A DNA stretch of 64,000 bases from Marthasterias glacialis (Eukaryota; Echinodermata; Asteroidea; Forcipulatida; Asteriidae): positions 10,571,575 through 10,635,574 of the forward strand of contig OU452222.1 in the NCBI GenBank assembly GCA_911728455.2. The letters are read 5' to 3'. The position numbers and the translations under genes are program-made. Of the stretch, positions 33,101-56,428 are shown piece by piece (within the stretch, counting starts at the first letter, position 1; the number at the start of each line of letters is the position of its first letter). The notes under the pieces were generated by a model. It worked only from the letters and a program-made list of their open reading frames with translations, did no database searches and was not told where the DNA came from.

Positions 33101-36100
33101 ATCAAGAACGTCAAATCCATTTTTAGCGAGATGAAAAGTCACTGTGGTTTTTCGTTCACAGCGGGTACCAACTGCATTTCAGCCAGTGTGTAATCAAATA
33201 CACGAGGTCACATCAGCCAGTCTGCAACCAGTTCGCGAGAGCTATTAATAATAAATTTAAGAATGTCGCCTGCAGGCGATCTTTGGAGATTAAAATTTTT
33301 CAACATACTTTTATTGATTTCTAATCACTTCCGATGAAATATTTTCGCAGGATGCTTACTGCCATTACCATCTTTATAACAAGTAGGCTTTTTGATAAAA
33401 ATTACACAATTTTGTTTCGGGGTCATGACCAAAGTGAGACCCTACCTTTAAAAGATTTACACCCAGAGGTTTGACAAATGATCTGGTACCTTGATGGTTA
33501 GGTCCATAGGAAGCATTACTTGTTGTTTACTGATGTGGTATGGTGTAGCCCTGAGGAGTGTTACTATGCCCTGTGCTTTACCAATGTGGCTCGCTGCATG
33601 GTCTGCATTCACATCTTTCACTCCTGTAGTGGAGAGGTGGTAATTATTGTACAAAAATGACCAGAATTCCTGACGAAATTTGAAATAAAATGCCCTTAAT
33701 TCCACAAGGTTTACAAACTCTTTACACCACTACATGAACATCCTGTGGGGGGAGGGGGGGAGTGCGTAAATGTAGAAATTTTGACTGTTTTTAAGGCTCA
33801 TATTGTGACAGGTGATAAAGTCGCCAAATTAAAATCCAACTTAGACATCCGGAAAAAAAAAACTTCAGATAGAGAGATGTATGTCCATGGAACCAGGTAC
33901 CACAGAGTGTGGTCTCTGCCCCTAAATTCCTGAGCTTCAAAACCGAACTGTCACACATGGGTTTATAGTGAGCTACAAAGCCCCCAGAACGTGCCACACT
34001 CTCATCAGTGAAGTTGGAGACGTAGTGCTTCAAGGAATATCAAGGTAAGGTATTTTATTGTGTATGGGTGTTCGTATTCTCTTTATGTAGCTATACAGAA
34101 GCTTGCCCCCAAACCATGTGATATAACCACACTGGATTTAGTCTGAGGAATTCAAATTGAGCATTCACTTGTGATTGGGCAAGGTGTTGTACCAGACATC
34201 ATTCAAACCTAACTTACAAATGACTTATTACAGCTGATGGACATTTTATACTGTGTCTATATTTACCTAATGCTTCCAGTGTGAGATATAGCAGCGACGA
34301 AGCCGTGTTTTCTGCGTAGTTCTCAAGATCTTCAACACTCTGAAATGTTTTGGCATTCAGGGATTGTTCCTGAAATAAAGTAATGAAAACAAAAATAATT
34401 GCTCCCAGGTGCTTTACAGTAAAGGAAAAAACAAAACAAAAATTCATCTGAATGAAACTAGAAATTAAACAAAAAAATAAGTGACATACATCATAAAAAA
34501 ATAAAGAGAAAGAATAAAGAGAATTACCTTAATGTAAAACACAAAATGACGGTTCAATGTTCTTGAGACAAACATTTTATGAAGCGCCACCACAAATGCC
34601 ATACTCACTCTGGCTTCAACGATTCTCATCAGCCACCTCTTGGAAAGTTTGTGCTTGTGGACAGCTCTGTACAGCTCCATTGCGACAGGGTGGTGCGGAG
34701 GGGCTCCCTGAAAAGATATAGCAAAGTGTATATCAAGTTTATCAACTTTAACAAAAACGTCACTTCAAACGAATCTTGGAAATGAAGTAGGTTAGAGTGA
34801 ATAACATTCGACAGAATACAGTTTGAATAAAACAGTAGGCCTAAATAGTTGTTTTTACGTAAATCAATGTATTTGAATCAACTCAAAACAGATGATTGAT
34901 ATCAATAATAATGGATGAATAAACTCCACTAAATATTATATATAATGATGGATTGATACAATAAGACAAAACATTAATAAATAATCAAATTACAGACCAT
35001 AAATAAATCTAGATATATTTTGATTAGACATACGGACAGGACAGAACAATATTGATACGTCAAATAAAACAAAAACAACATAAACACCAAAGACATTATT
35101 ATTGTTGATTTCTGGCAACGAAGCCAAGGAAATGTCAAAAGTGACTGGCACTGTGACCCGTAGGCCTGAAGATAGCTGTGAAGAGAATGATGAAAAAATG
35201 TCAGTTTTTTAGATGTGGGAGGAAAACCCCAATGGGATTGAACCAACACATCAGGTAGGTAAGGACTGAAAACCCACTCCACATGCAAGGCTCTGGAAGT
35301 AGGATTTGGACCTGGTCCAGAGGGTCCGGAGGGTCCAGAGGTAAAAGGCAGGAAAGAAACCACAAAGCCAACCTGAAGGCCTTAATAACAAGGAACAAAT
35401 CATTTTTGAGCATGTGTTACTTTTGGTTCTAACCAGCTACCATCTCCAGCCCCTATCACTTCTTAGCCCAATGAAACTAGTGGGCGGGGCTCAAGCTCTG
35501 GTGTTATCGGTGAGTGTGGGTTCGGGTCCCAGTCACAGCAGTTGTGTCCTTTAACAAGACACTTTTAACCATAATTATATCGGCTTTGGATGATACGTAA
35601 AGTGCAGGTCCTGTGTGTTGTGTAATGCAAATACAAGTACTTATCTGGTGTTTCTGGCATGTTTGGCTGCAAATTGTGTCACATGTCCATGTAAACCTTT
35701 ACAAGGTGCTGTAAATGGGTCTCATAGTTCCCACATACATGCAGCTCTTCACAAACATAATGAGCATTTTATGATGCCCATCGGGTGTGATAAAGCGCTA
35801 TAACAACTGTATAGTCTGAATGACACCGTGAGAACCATGACTGGTGCCGTTCGTTGTACAAGGACCGCCTGGCTCCCAGTTCTAAGTTTTATCGCACCTC
35901 CAGACATCCGAAGGGAGATTGCCACATCGAGATTTGGTCCTTCAGATGAGATCCAATCCTGGGCTCCCTCTGCTCAGCGACATCGACTTCCACCCAAGGC
36001 CCAGACTCAAGTCTAGAGACCCAATCTGGTCTAATCTCCCGGATGTTATGGCAACTACAGAGGACCTGTGGCGCAGGCAGTGGGACCAGACCGACGTCCC

Positions 36101-38013
36101 GAACAAGTTCCTGGTCACAGACCCCAACAGCCAGCCCCCGGGTATGGACCTCCCCCGCGGTCAATGGAGCCTCCTGAACTGGTTCTGCACTGATGCAGGG
36201 CTATGCCGCAGCAGCCTCCACAGGTGGGGTTATGTCTCCTCACTACTCTGTGACTGTGGCGAGACCCAGACGATGCGCCACATGGTGGACAGCTGCCCAG
36301 GCTCCTGTCTCAATGGTGGCGTCACAGTGCTCCACCGAGCTGAGGACCTGGCCATCAACTGGCTTACGAACTTAATGGCAAAGAGATCTATATAGCATTC
36401 GACATCATCATCCACTGTATAGTATTATTAAACTACAGTTAAAACATCTTCCGGAGTGGAGACTGAAATTTTCCCCAGCTAAAAAATGGGCAATTTACAT
36501 GTTATTTAGATTGCTTAATTCAAGGCCTGCATAGTTCTTAATGGAAGTAAACAAAACAATAGAGATATTTTGTCAATTACAGTATCAGTACGTTTTGTAA
36601 GGAAGCTATATTTTTTTACCACACCTCATAAATTTTAGTGATGACATCTTTCCAGAACTGCATCCTCATTAGGCCTATATGCGTTTCCGATACAGTGTCG
36701 TTGACGGTCGCTGTTTCAACATTGAAGCCTCTGAGAGCAAATACAGAGGATCTAGCTGCTTGTGGTAGCAGAAGGGTACTAAGAAAACTCTCATAATCAT
36801 TTTTCCTGTGCGTGAAAAACACAAAAAAAATAACAATAAAACACACATTTACTTTCAAGTACACAAACTGTGATCAATCTTCAACTCTCTGACATGGCAA
36901 AATCTGGTCAGATTAGATTAGTGAATGGATCATGTAACATGTGAATGTGACATCAAAAGCCACAGAGCCTGGACTTCAAGCAGGCACAATTTGTATACAG
37001 CTCAATTTTTAGAGGAGATTGTGCAGTATAATTTTATCAAGTTTTGACATGAAGAAAGGGGGCGCATCGCAAAACTTGTTCAGCTCTTATTGTTGTAATT
37101 CTTGTTTTGTGTGGTAATTCTGATATAAAATGTAAAATTTCTCATCTTGCCATGCCAGTGACAGTCAGTGTAGTATCTCGCTAACCCCATAATGAACTAG
37201 TGCCAATAGTATACGCTGGACTCGAAGCAGAGACGGTCCAGCGTATTGGCACTATTTATTGGGCTAGTCTCGCCTGCCTGGATATGCCGTGGAGTCCCTC
37301 TTTTTGTTAATGAGGTGGGGCCCGGGCAAGTTTAAAACTTGCACGCGCAATTAAACTTGCTCAAAGGTATCAACTTTGTGCTTAGCCCCATAAATAGTGC
37401 CAATATACGCTGGACCACCTTCACATCTATCTAGCGTTAGACCCAGTAACTGGGGCGCTGTACTCCTTTTTTGAGATTTTTGACATTATCTGTTGTACTA
37501 GCACGACAGATAATGTCAAAAATCTCAAAAAAGGAGTACAGCGCCCCAGTTACTGGGTCTAATCTAGCGTATTGGATTGGCACTATTTTATGCCTTTTTG
37601 TATGTGGGGCTACTTTGTGCTCAACAAATATTAGGCCTATTAATTATTATCATTTTTAATAGTATCGAAGAGAAAAAAATGGATCTCCAGATCAAAAATT
37701 ATAGACCTTATGCGTCATGAGTCCCATGTAAAGAAGCGCCCTCAATGAGGTCAAAACAGCCATGACCGCGCCGTAAGAGCATCTTCATGGTGCATGCAGC
37801 GTGTGTGTGTGTGTGTGCAAAAACCTCTGACTCTGTAAAAAGTTAAAAGAAAACGTTGATATCCTACCTAACTAAATCAATGCAGTATTGCGAATTATCT
37901 CTTGACACCGATCTCCGTTGAGAATTTGTAAAATGTCTGCATAATTTAAGATGTTTCCCGAGCAAAACTTTCTTGCAAATAAACCTCGCGTGAGTTCCCA
38001 TGGACGCTGCCAT
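30158..38013 (-). CDS. NDUFAF6: Mitochondrial complex I assembly factor NDUFAF6
   Basis: NDUFAF6 resembles phytoene/squalene synthases but works in early assembly of the ND1 part of respiratory complex I at the inner mitochondrial membrane. Seven exons: 38013-37868, 36805-36625, 34707-34609, 34369-34267, 33623-33490, 31846-31745 and 30343-30158. All frames join, giving 316 residues (human about 333). The N-terminus [20 protein letters not shown] is basic and lacks acidic residues, as expected of a mitochondrial presequence. Conserved stretches include [102 protein letters not shown] and [10 protein letters not shown]. The start lies in CAAGATGGCAGC, a strong Kozak and YY1-like context. Introns are loaded with repeats. 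The gene is head to head with GOT2, another mitochondrial gene. Confidence 0.96.
32440..32860. repeat. Degenerate TGTTGGACTTTGG-type repeats in an NDUFAF6 intron
   Basis: Loosely repeated TGTTGGACTTTGG and GGTTGAGT motifs occur first. They are followed by two to three units of about 42 bp built on GTATGATGGGTTGTGTACTG and GCCCCA (32720-32822). Open frames seen here are by-products. Confidence 0.6.
35105..35365 (-). mobile_element. tRNA-derived SINE-B, copy 2
   Basis: It shares GTGACCCGTAGGCCTGAAGA, the ATGTGGGAGGAAAAC block and ACATGCAAGGCTC with 15770-16010. The B-box region is mutated (AGTAGGATTTGGACC), and a short GGTCCGGAG-type duplication follows. It lies in the NDUFAF6 intron between exons 36625 and 34707. 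Confidence 0.75.
35480..35620 (+). mobile_element. Truncated SINE-A fragment
   Basis: The fragment reads GTGTGGGTTCGGGTCCCAGT (B box), then TTGTGTCCTTTAACAAGACA and CTTTTAACCATAATTATATC. This parallels the B box and 'CCTTGAGCAAGGCACTTAACCATAATTGCTCCG' body of the intact copies. The A-box half is missing or heavily diverged. Confidence 0.6.
35820..36395 (+). pseudogene. Decayed 3' end of a non-LTR retrotransposon (LINE) ORF2
   Basis: Two overlapping frames together resemble the C-terminal end of LINE reverse transcriptases. The first (35828 onward) reads [20 protein letters not shown] then [10 protein letters not shown], like the conserved 'TP..WLP.L..I.PP..RR' block. The second (35919-36395) ends with [20 protein letters not shown] then VDSCPG, the terminal CxC...H...C zinc-knuckle-like motif. 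A frameshift between them shows that the copy is dead. It lies in an NDUFAF6 intron on the opposite strand. No poly(A) tail or microsatellite end is obvious after the stop at 36395. Confidence 0.8.
37199..37590. mobile_element. Degenerate inverted-repeat element hosting the palindromic insertion
   Basis: Several copies of an AGTGCCAATA...CGCTGGAC motif occur in both orientations (about 37200-37222, 37232-37256, 37394-37416 and 37565-37588). The first pair can form a hairpin with arms of about 20 bp. Together they look like ends of an older MITE. The 124-bp palindrome has jumped into its right end, splitting TCTAGCGTATTGG. Confidence 0.55.
37438..37561. mobile_element. Near-perfect 124-bp palindromic element with 9-bp TSD (MULE-like)
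   Basis: The arms are perfect inverted repeats of 56 bases, starting TAGACCCAGTAACTGGGGCG and ending in its exact complement, around a loop of about 12 bases (TGTACTAGCACG). Outside is a perfect direct repeat ATCTAGCGT (37429-37437 and 37562-37570). A related 62-bp element with its own 9-bp repeat lies at 27002. The absence of any arm mismatch implies recent insertion or gene conversion. It lies in NDUFAF6 intron 1. Confidence 0.88.
37735..37744 (-). promoter_or_regulatory. CTCF-like core in NDUFAF6 intron 1
   Basis: The minus strand reads TGAGGGCGCT, about 130 bp inside the gene from exon 1. This is a weaker match than those at 9440 and 20954. Confidence 0.25.
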
Positions 38014-38279
38014 CTTGAATAGTTTGAAGTTTAAACAAACAGCCGTCAACTTTTTCAACGACGGTTTCAGGCGGCCGATCACGTACACACGGCGTGCCGC
38101 AAATTTAGAGTTGGCTATTCGCGAATGGGAAGTTTGGTGCGTGTTGCTTTTCCGTAAGAACCTTTGCAATAGTAGCAATAAGTCAGGGTGTGATACCAGA
38201 TGTGCAAGACGAATTGCGAATAAACTGATGTACCAGCACAGTTGAGTTTTTCTCAGATTCTGGACGGTCTGCAGGGAAA
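38014..38279. promoter_or_regulatory. Divergent promoter of NDUFAF6 and GOT2
   Basis: Only 266 bp separate the two start codons, which point away from each other. Both genes encode mitochondrial matrix or inner-membrane proteins, so shared control is plausible. The NDUFAF6 end has an AAGATGGC element at the start codon. No TATA box was recognised, in keeping with a housekeeping-type promoter. Confidence 0.6.
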
Positions 38280-49949
<11,670 letters not shown>

Positions 49950-51268
49950 AGGATGTAGAGGAACGATTCTTGTAAACCCCTTTCAAATGAGTTACATACT
50001 GAAGCTACCCAATCTACTACTTCAGGAGGCAATTAAAATTCACCGTAAAACCATTTTCAAATTTGTGGCAACAGCACAATGACTTTAATCAAGATACAGC
50101 CATGTTCTTCCAATCAGAATAAGGGAACCAAACTGAGGCTTTGAGGGAAAATAGTCTGGCCCCCGTTTGGTATAATGGTAATCAGTATTCATGGTAATTG
50201 TTGTGGACAAAGAGCGTGACTGTTAAAAATGGCAGAAGTGAGATAGAGGTCTTTAGACATTTCTTCTGCAACCTCACAGCCATAGTAATTTATAGGCTTA
50301 ACTCTAAAGGGTAACTGGTAACACGATTGTACCTCATCAATATTGATCCCATAGTGTTATATGGAACCCTGTGATAGACCCTCATTGATGAGGTCAAGTG
50401 AGGTCGCAGCTACTGGTTACCCTTTAGATTCTACCAAAGTCTGTCAGAAGCCTTTTGAAATGTTCCTATCAACACATGGCCTTTAACTTTATAATGCCAT
50501 CATTTGCAAAGGGGTCTTTACCACATCCCAGGATTTCATAGGTGAATAACGCCCCCAGGTGAATTGTTAAGTTGGAGAACAGGAAGATGTTGAAATGCAA
50601 TACTATAATACATTTTAAAATGAATGTACTGGTCTGGTTTCCCTGCCCCATAGATATATGAAAATTGAATATTAAAATGAAGGAATCATTTTGTAGTAAA
50701 AATTGACGAATGGCAAAGTTAAATATTTCGGTATTTTAAAAATACTATGAGTTTGGTTGAGCTTTGATTACAAGAATGTATAATACAGTAGATCACTAGA
50801 CGGATGTGCTAACTCTGTCTTTACACAAAGAAGTAGCCAATTGTGCGTAAGCTTCCTTAATCCAGCCTAGCATGCCCCAACCAGCATGTTAGAAGATAAG
50901 CATAGCGTGTTTGATTGTGTGGTCTTGGTAGACATTGGTGATTACACCATTGGGCGGTCTTTTTACAAGTTAGCAAGAGGTTTCTTTGCTGTTTGAGTCT
51001 CATGTCCACTTAGTAGTAACTTATTGCATCAGTGATGGTTTTTTCCAAAGTTTAAACCCTAAACTACCTCAGGGTTGTTTTGGTAGTGTTCTTTCATACA
51101 TGAACAAAGTCTAACACCATCAGTAACTCCTCAACACACAACTCTTGGAGTCGGATTATGGTTATGCCTGGTCCCATGCTGAGCATGTTTATTTTGCCAG
51201 TGCAGACCCTACTCCAAATCCAACAGAATTGAAGATTCAAATCTACTATCAAACTTCACTTAGACAAC

Positions 51269-51589
51269 AGGCCTTTTCACACTTTGAAAAATGTCTGTGT
51301 TGTATATCGGTTGGACCTGTGTAAGTTTGACCTTTCCACACTACAACATTTCAATCCGGCATTGACCTGTGTAGAGCGCTTGATCCGTATCGAAACCAAC
51401 CCTGCTCAAGAGGTGGGTTGATGGTTTTTAACCCGTGTGGAGAATTACACATGTAGTAAATGAACTGGTTTCATGTCTGGGAGTGTGAAAGCATAATAGA
51501 ATTGAACCGAGTTGAAATTTTAAATCAGCACAGATTGGAACCGTGTAGCGTGTGGCACAGATTGGAGGTTGATAGTGTGAAAAGGCTTA
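51269..51589. mobile_element. MITE with AGGCCTTTTCACACT ends
   Basis: AGGCCTTTTCACACT on the left is the reverse complement of AGTGTGAAAAGGCTT-type sequence on the right, with one mismatch. The sequence is non-coding and about 320 bp long. Confidence 0.6.
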
Positions 51590-51593
51590 ATGT

Positions 51594-51736
51594 CTTCAAG
51601 CAAACTTGAATCCCCGCTTCTGATTGGTCAATCCATAGCAACAAGAGTGATATATACCTATATTGAATGGCCCATATCACACCCTGTTGTAACGCGCTGT
51701 TCTAACAAGTGTATTGTGCGTCAAGTTTGCTTGAAG
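51594..51736. mobile_element. 143-bp MITE with CTTCAAGCAAACTTGA ends
   Basis: The terminal 16 bases, CTTCAAGCAAACTTGA and TCAAGTTTGCTTGAAG, are perfect inverted repeats. It directly adjoins the preceding element and is non-coding. Confidence 0.75.
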
Positions 51737-51761
51737 ATGGTTTGGTTATCACACCCGCTCT

Positions 51762-51869
51762 CGTGGAATACGGAAAATATAGCGCGTCTGCATCCAATAT
51801 CCAACTAAGTCTTCAGCCTCGTTGGCTATGGGATGCAGAAGTGCTATACTTTCCCATATTCCACTCACG
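51762..51869. repeat. 108-bp imperfect hairpin
   Basis: CGTGGAATACGGAAAATATA and GCGCGTCTGCATCC on the left pair imperfectly with GGATGCAGAAGTGCTATACT and TTCCCATATTCCACTCACG on the right. It is probably part of the same cluster of foldback DNA. Confidence 0.7.
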
Positions 51870-52414
51870 TGTTACACAAACAAGTAGTTGAGTCTATGCA
51901 TTGACTAAGTACTAATTACCATATAACCATGATTGTAATACAGCATGATTTCCAAACAGTTTTCCCCACATAACCTGTATACTCATAATACTTCATGATG
52001 TTTTGTTTTGAAGTGTGCTATTTTCCAACTTAAACATGGATTACCAGGTTATGCTGTATATATGTAATGCTGAGTACATGGATTACATCCAATTTCGGAA
52101 TAAACATTTTCACCGTCTCTGGAATATGACTACAAGTGTACTTGCCCAATTTGCCTAAACCCACCAAAATTTTTCTAAATCTTGCTCTTGAATGGTCTGT
52201 TCTGTCCCACTCAAATTTATAGTACAAAATGTAATGACTTTAAGACCGCTATTATGGTTAGCATGAAGACGGAATTCTTTTCATTTCCACTTTAGAATTG
52301 TTAGTCCTTGATGATGTCATGGTTAGTCTTGAGTTTGCAACAGTGAGAATGTAGTGCCAAATTATGCAGCTGAATCTACTGTACATTACAACATGAAAAG
52401 AATTTAGTGATACC

Positions 52415-52534
52415 GCAGCCAGTTTCACAAAACTTTACACAGCTGCGTAAGTCCACTTGCGCAAGATTGATTGTGTGAGTGGTGCACAAATTACGTAATA
52501 ACAGTTGCGGAAAGTTTTGTGAAACCGGCGGCTG
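52415..52534. mobile_element. 120-bp MITE with GTTTCACAAAACTTT ends
   Basis: GCAGCCAGTTTCACAAAACT on the left pairs with AGTTTTGTGAAACCGGCGGC on the right. The sequence is short and non-coding. Confidence 0.72.
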
Positions 52535-53489
52535 ATGTAATTAATGCCCTTTAAAAGGGAACTTCATGTTTATTGAAATCAACTTTAGCCCTTTAGAGAC
52601 CAAGATTACAATAATCATCACCATACATCCAGAAATTCTTTAATTTCTGCAATTTTAAAACACACCATTTCCAGTGAAAATGTCAGAAATTTACAATTTG
52701 TTTCTTTGAAATGCTTGAAAGTGCAGGAAACGTAACATTTTTGATTGAGGGCATCACCTTACACATGCCTTTAAATGAATGTACCTGTGTTACCTTTTTG
52801 GATATACGCACCTTGTCAAACACCAATGTGGATTTTGGCGCAAGCCACTTTTGGTTGTTCTGGTCTCTGGAGGGTTATTACACAGGCCATTATCTCTAGG
52901 TATACAAAAGTCGTCAGTAATCATTGCATTGGTAGCCATATTAAGATATTAAGTAGAGGAGGTGTTTGGAAAGAATTTGTTAAATTAGTTTGACAATAAT
53001 ATCAAAATATCCCATACAATTCCAGTATCAAAATTAGGGTTCTACTACATTTGTGGAAACAATTCTTTTTTAAATGTGTCTAAAGCTGCCTGCATTGTTG
53101 ATTGAAAAGGGATTCTCATTGAATAAATGTGTGAATTTAAGTTAAATTCTATGAAATATTGTATCATTGTATTTATTGGCAAGGTTATAAGTTACATAAG
53201 ACTCCAAGATTGAAGTGTTGTAAAAAGAAAAGAAGTAAAATCAAGTTGTAAAAAGTTGGAAAGGTACGCTAGCTGAGATGATGCAGTCTTGGTTAAGTAC
53301 AAACATTAGACTGGCACTTTTAGCACCAGTCACCCCTGAACAGAATTTCAACTTGAAAGGCTGCCATGTTTGAGAGTATGCCAAGCTGAAGATTTAGGAG
53401 GATGACAATTTAAAAGCTCTGCAGTCCAATATTCTTGCAGGCACAAAGTGTGCATAGCTTAATGTTGAAAAAAAAAATCTTGGTAGAGA

Positions 53490-53625
53490 GACCAATAGAG
53501 AGACCGCCAACACAGGGCTTGATACAGGTGGCTCAGTTGGTAGAGCAGCGGCGCGTTAATCTGGAGGTCGCAGATTCAAATTCCTTTCCAGTCAATTTTT
53601 CTTTTTTTCCACCCAAAATTGATTC
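53490..53625 (+). mobile_element. tRNA-derived SINE-C, copy 2
   Basis: GTGGCTCAGTTGGTAGAGCA with GCGGCGCGTTAATCTGGAGG and TCGCAGATTCAAATTCC forms a tRNA-like head. A TCAATTTTTCTTTTTTTCCA tail matches 42830. Both copies are preceded by a GAGAGACCGCCAACACAGGG-type leader. Confidence 0.78.
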
Positions 53626-55428
53626 TCTTATGAAGCTAGCAGTGAATATGAGTTTTATTAATTCTTAATAAAAGAAGCACATATAACTTACTCAGTTTGT
53701 ACAATTTATATTTTTGTGTGGAAATCATGAAACAAAATGTACTACATCTCATATGGACAAAACAAGGTAATATGTTCAACTGTTGACAATGGTGGCGCTA
53801 TCACGACACACACTAAATTTGACCACTTGTCCTCATACTGTTTCGTTTGCTCTTTAGTTGAATATTCACCCCCTAGTCCCTGATGTGCCTTTGTTAATTT
53901 TTAAGATGCCATGTTTTCTTAAGCTACAATGAGTGAACACAAAAGAGTTGATAGGGGACAGAGACTGTGCTGTGTGTGGCGTGTTTGTTCGTAATATTGA
54001 TTATCAATATTGACTCTTGAAAGGGATCGAGTCTAGCCTGAAATCACATTACATTTGAACCCATACATGTTAAAAAAGAGAGTTGTGGCTAATCCAGGCT
54101 ACATTTTTCTGATCTTGCCAACATAAAGTTTGCAGGTTGCGCATCCATTACTATTGATTAACACATGGTTGACCACTTTCTGTTATTCATGCTGTCACGC
54201 ATCCGTGGTAAAATCAGCCATGAGTTACAACAGCTTGGAAATACAGAGAAAAAAACCCAACTAATTTATAACAATGACTTTTATTAATTAATTTGGACAG
54301 AAACATCTCTACAATTAACCCATAAATCTGAGGTTAAAAAATGGTAAGTTTAACATTTATATTATTCTGTTACAAAAGTGATTGTAAATAAATTATATCG
54401 GTTTGTGAATTAAGGTCACCCCTTGGTACATTAACATTGCAGTCGCCCCTTCATATTTCATCTGGAAACGAGCATAAGAACGCTTTTCAGTCTAATCCCA
54501 AATGACCCTACTTTATGTCAGATAAAAGGCTATTTTCAAACAGACCATGGGCGTTAGATTCTGATTCTAATAAGATTAGGAGATAATCATTTTAATCCCT
54601 CGCCCACTCTGTATTAATGTGTGTCTGAGACTCTCCTTAATCAGCTTCACCAAGAAGTGTTCCTTTTCTGAAGACATCCACTTGAAATCTTTCCAGAGGT
54701 TTAGCATCACACACCTGGATGAGCACACAAGACTGTTGTCAAGAAAGTGAGTTTGGTCTCAGCGCGGCAGTGTTGTGGCACTCGCAAAAAGGTTTTCATT
54801 CTTGCTTGTTGCTTTATAAATGGAGGTCGGGTTTTATACCACCATGGCATTATATCTTGAAAGGAACGATGTGTTAAGCTCTGAGAACAGAAAGAACTGA
54901 GTATCGAACAACTTCACTGAGGTTTCATTGCTGTTGAAAAGTTGTACACATACCGTGTGACATTGTATGGTAAGAAAACTGATGAAGGATTGACTCAATC
55001 TGCTTCGTAAAAACATTGTGAGTGTTTTGATAGACTCCTCAGAAGTGATTTGATTGTAACTCGCTGTGCTTTGAGGGATAGCATCTACAACACAAATGTC
55101 ATCCAATGAATGGTATAATTATTGTTGTCTCTTATCTGACTTGATGCAAAAAAGTGGTAACTGCCTGTGTTTGGACCCTAGCAGAGTCTGGCTGTCAGGT
55201 TAGTCAAGCTACATCCCAACATCATTTCCCACTGGAGAATTTCAGTGAGCTGCTTAAGAAAAAAATGTTGCTGAACAATTTCCTGCTTGGCAAAAATAAG
55301 CAGGATACCAGTCACTGATTGTACATGTGACATGGCATTTTGGCTGGTTACCTTTTTCTGGTAAGCATAACTTTTATTGCGCTTAGCAACTTTTTGTGCT
55401 AAGCAGCGCTATGAAATTGGACCCAGGG

Positions 55429-55551
55429 GGTGGATTTCACAAAACTAGTCCTAACTTAGGACTAGACCTAACTTATGATTAGTCCTATAAGCTAGGACTA
55501 GTTACTCGTCCTAGCTTGAGATAAGACTAGCAGTACTTTGAGAAATCCACA
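55429..55551. mobile_element. 123-bp MITE with GTGGATTTC ends and TAGTCCTA repeats
   Basis: The outer GGTGGATTTCACAAAACTAG pairs imperfectly with AGTACTTTGAGAAATCCAC. The inside is a chain of inverted AGTCCTA/TAGGACT units (CTAGTCCTAACTTAGGACTA). It can form extensive hairpins. Confidence 0.75.
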
Positions 55552-56293
55552 GCTGGTCTCAAGTCCACAACAATAATGCTCCACCTCATAAATATTTCAT
55601 ATTCCCTTGTCAAAATGAAATTTTAATGTTGCCCTATAAGCAGTAAACATCCAAGCCATCTGCCGTCCTAATTAAACATTCATATGCTTTTCTCATTAAA
55701 ATTTCAGCTGAGCTCTGCAAACTTTCTTTTGTGTGCAGAGCATTCGATCAACTGCTTGGAGATGGAAACATTTTTCTGAAGGGGGTGATGTAAGACGGTT
55801 GTCAGGATCTTGTGGCAGCCATTTTGGAGCGTGCTCAAGCGTATCGGGAAGGATGGTCACCATGCATGACAGATAACAAATCGACTGTGTAGTTCACATA
55901 GTAAATTTGGGAAGCGGTAAGTTTTAGACAATTGTTTCTGTTTTGTTTTTGTATTTATGCTGTGAAAAATTTTTTTGGGATAAGCAGTTTGCCATTCTGT
56001 GAAGTGTATTTGTATTGTGGTGTGACATTTTGTTTAGCAATAAGGATTAATAGATGTTAAATTTGCATCGGGGGGGATAAAGAATATTATTTGTGTTTAC
56101 CTAAATACAAATAATGTAATAAGGATCAAGTGATTAGCTCATATTCATATTAAACAAATTTTTGTTTTGTTTGGAATTGAGTCATGCACTGTCATTTGCC
56201 TTTTTTTCTCAAATGTATTAGAAGCTCGATGATAAATTTGTATTTATAATTGTTTTATTTCATATCAACAGATGATGTAGGTCCTTGACCAAA

Positions 56294-56428
56294 ATGCCTG
56301 CTTTCACACAGTTAGACATAGATATACTGATAGCAATAAACAGAACATTACAAGACACTGGTTTACAGGAGTCTTCCCACGATGGCTTCAGATTTCAGCA
56401 GGGAACCAGTCATCAGTACTACGAATGA
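56294..56428 (+). promoter_or_regulatory. Upstream ORF overlapping the start of the EF-hand gene
   Basis: An ATG in good context (ACCAAAATGC) opens a 44-codon frame that stops at TGA 56426-56428. It overlaps the main ATG at 56382 in another frame. It would repress translation of the main frame unless ribosomes skip it. Its inclusion depends on the acceptor just before 56271. Confidence 0.45.

Larger units (their letters stand above)
49950..56270. other. Intergenic region: GOT2 3' flank, repeats, 5' region of the EF-hand gene
   Basis: No coding exon is recognised here. The left part must include the GOT2 3'UTR (ATTAAA near 50033 and AATAAA near 52100 and 53124 are candidate signals). The middle holds three nested or adjacent inverted-repeat elements (51269-51869), short MITEs at 52415-52534 and 55429-55551, and SINE-C at 53490-53625. 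At the right, a 5'UTR exon of the next gene may end at the donor GCG|GTAAGT after 55916. Confidence 0.6.

Noticed and set aside
35889..36164. Minus-strand frames over the LINE fragment
   Set aside because: The plus-strand frames carry the reverse-transcriptase C-terminal motifs; these are shadows.
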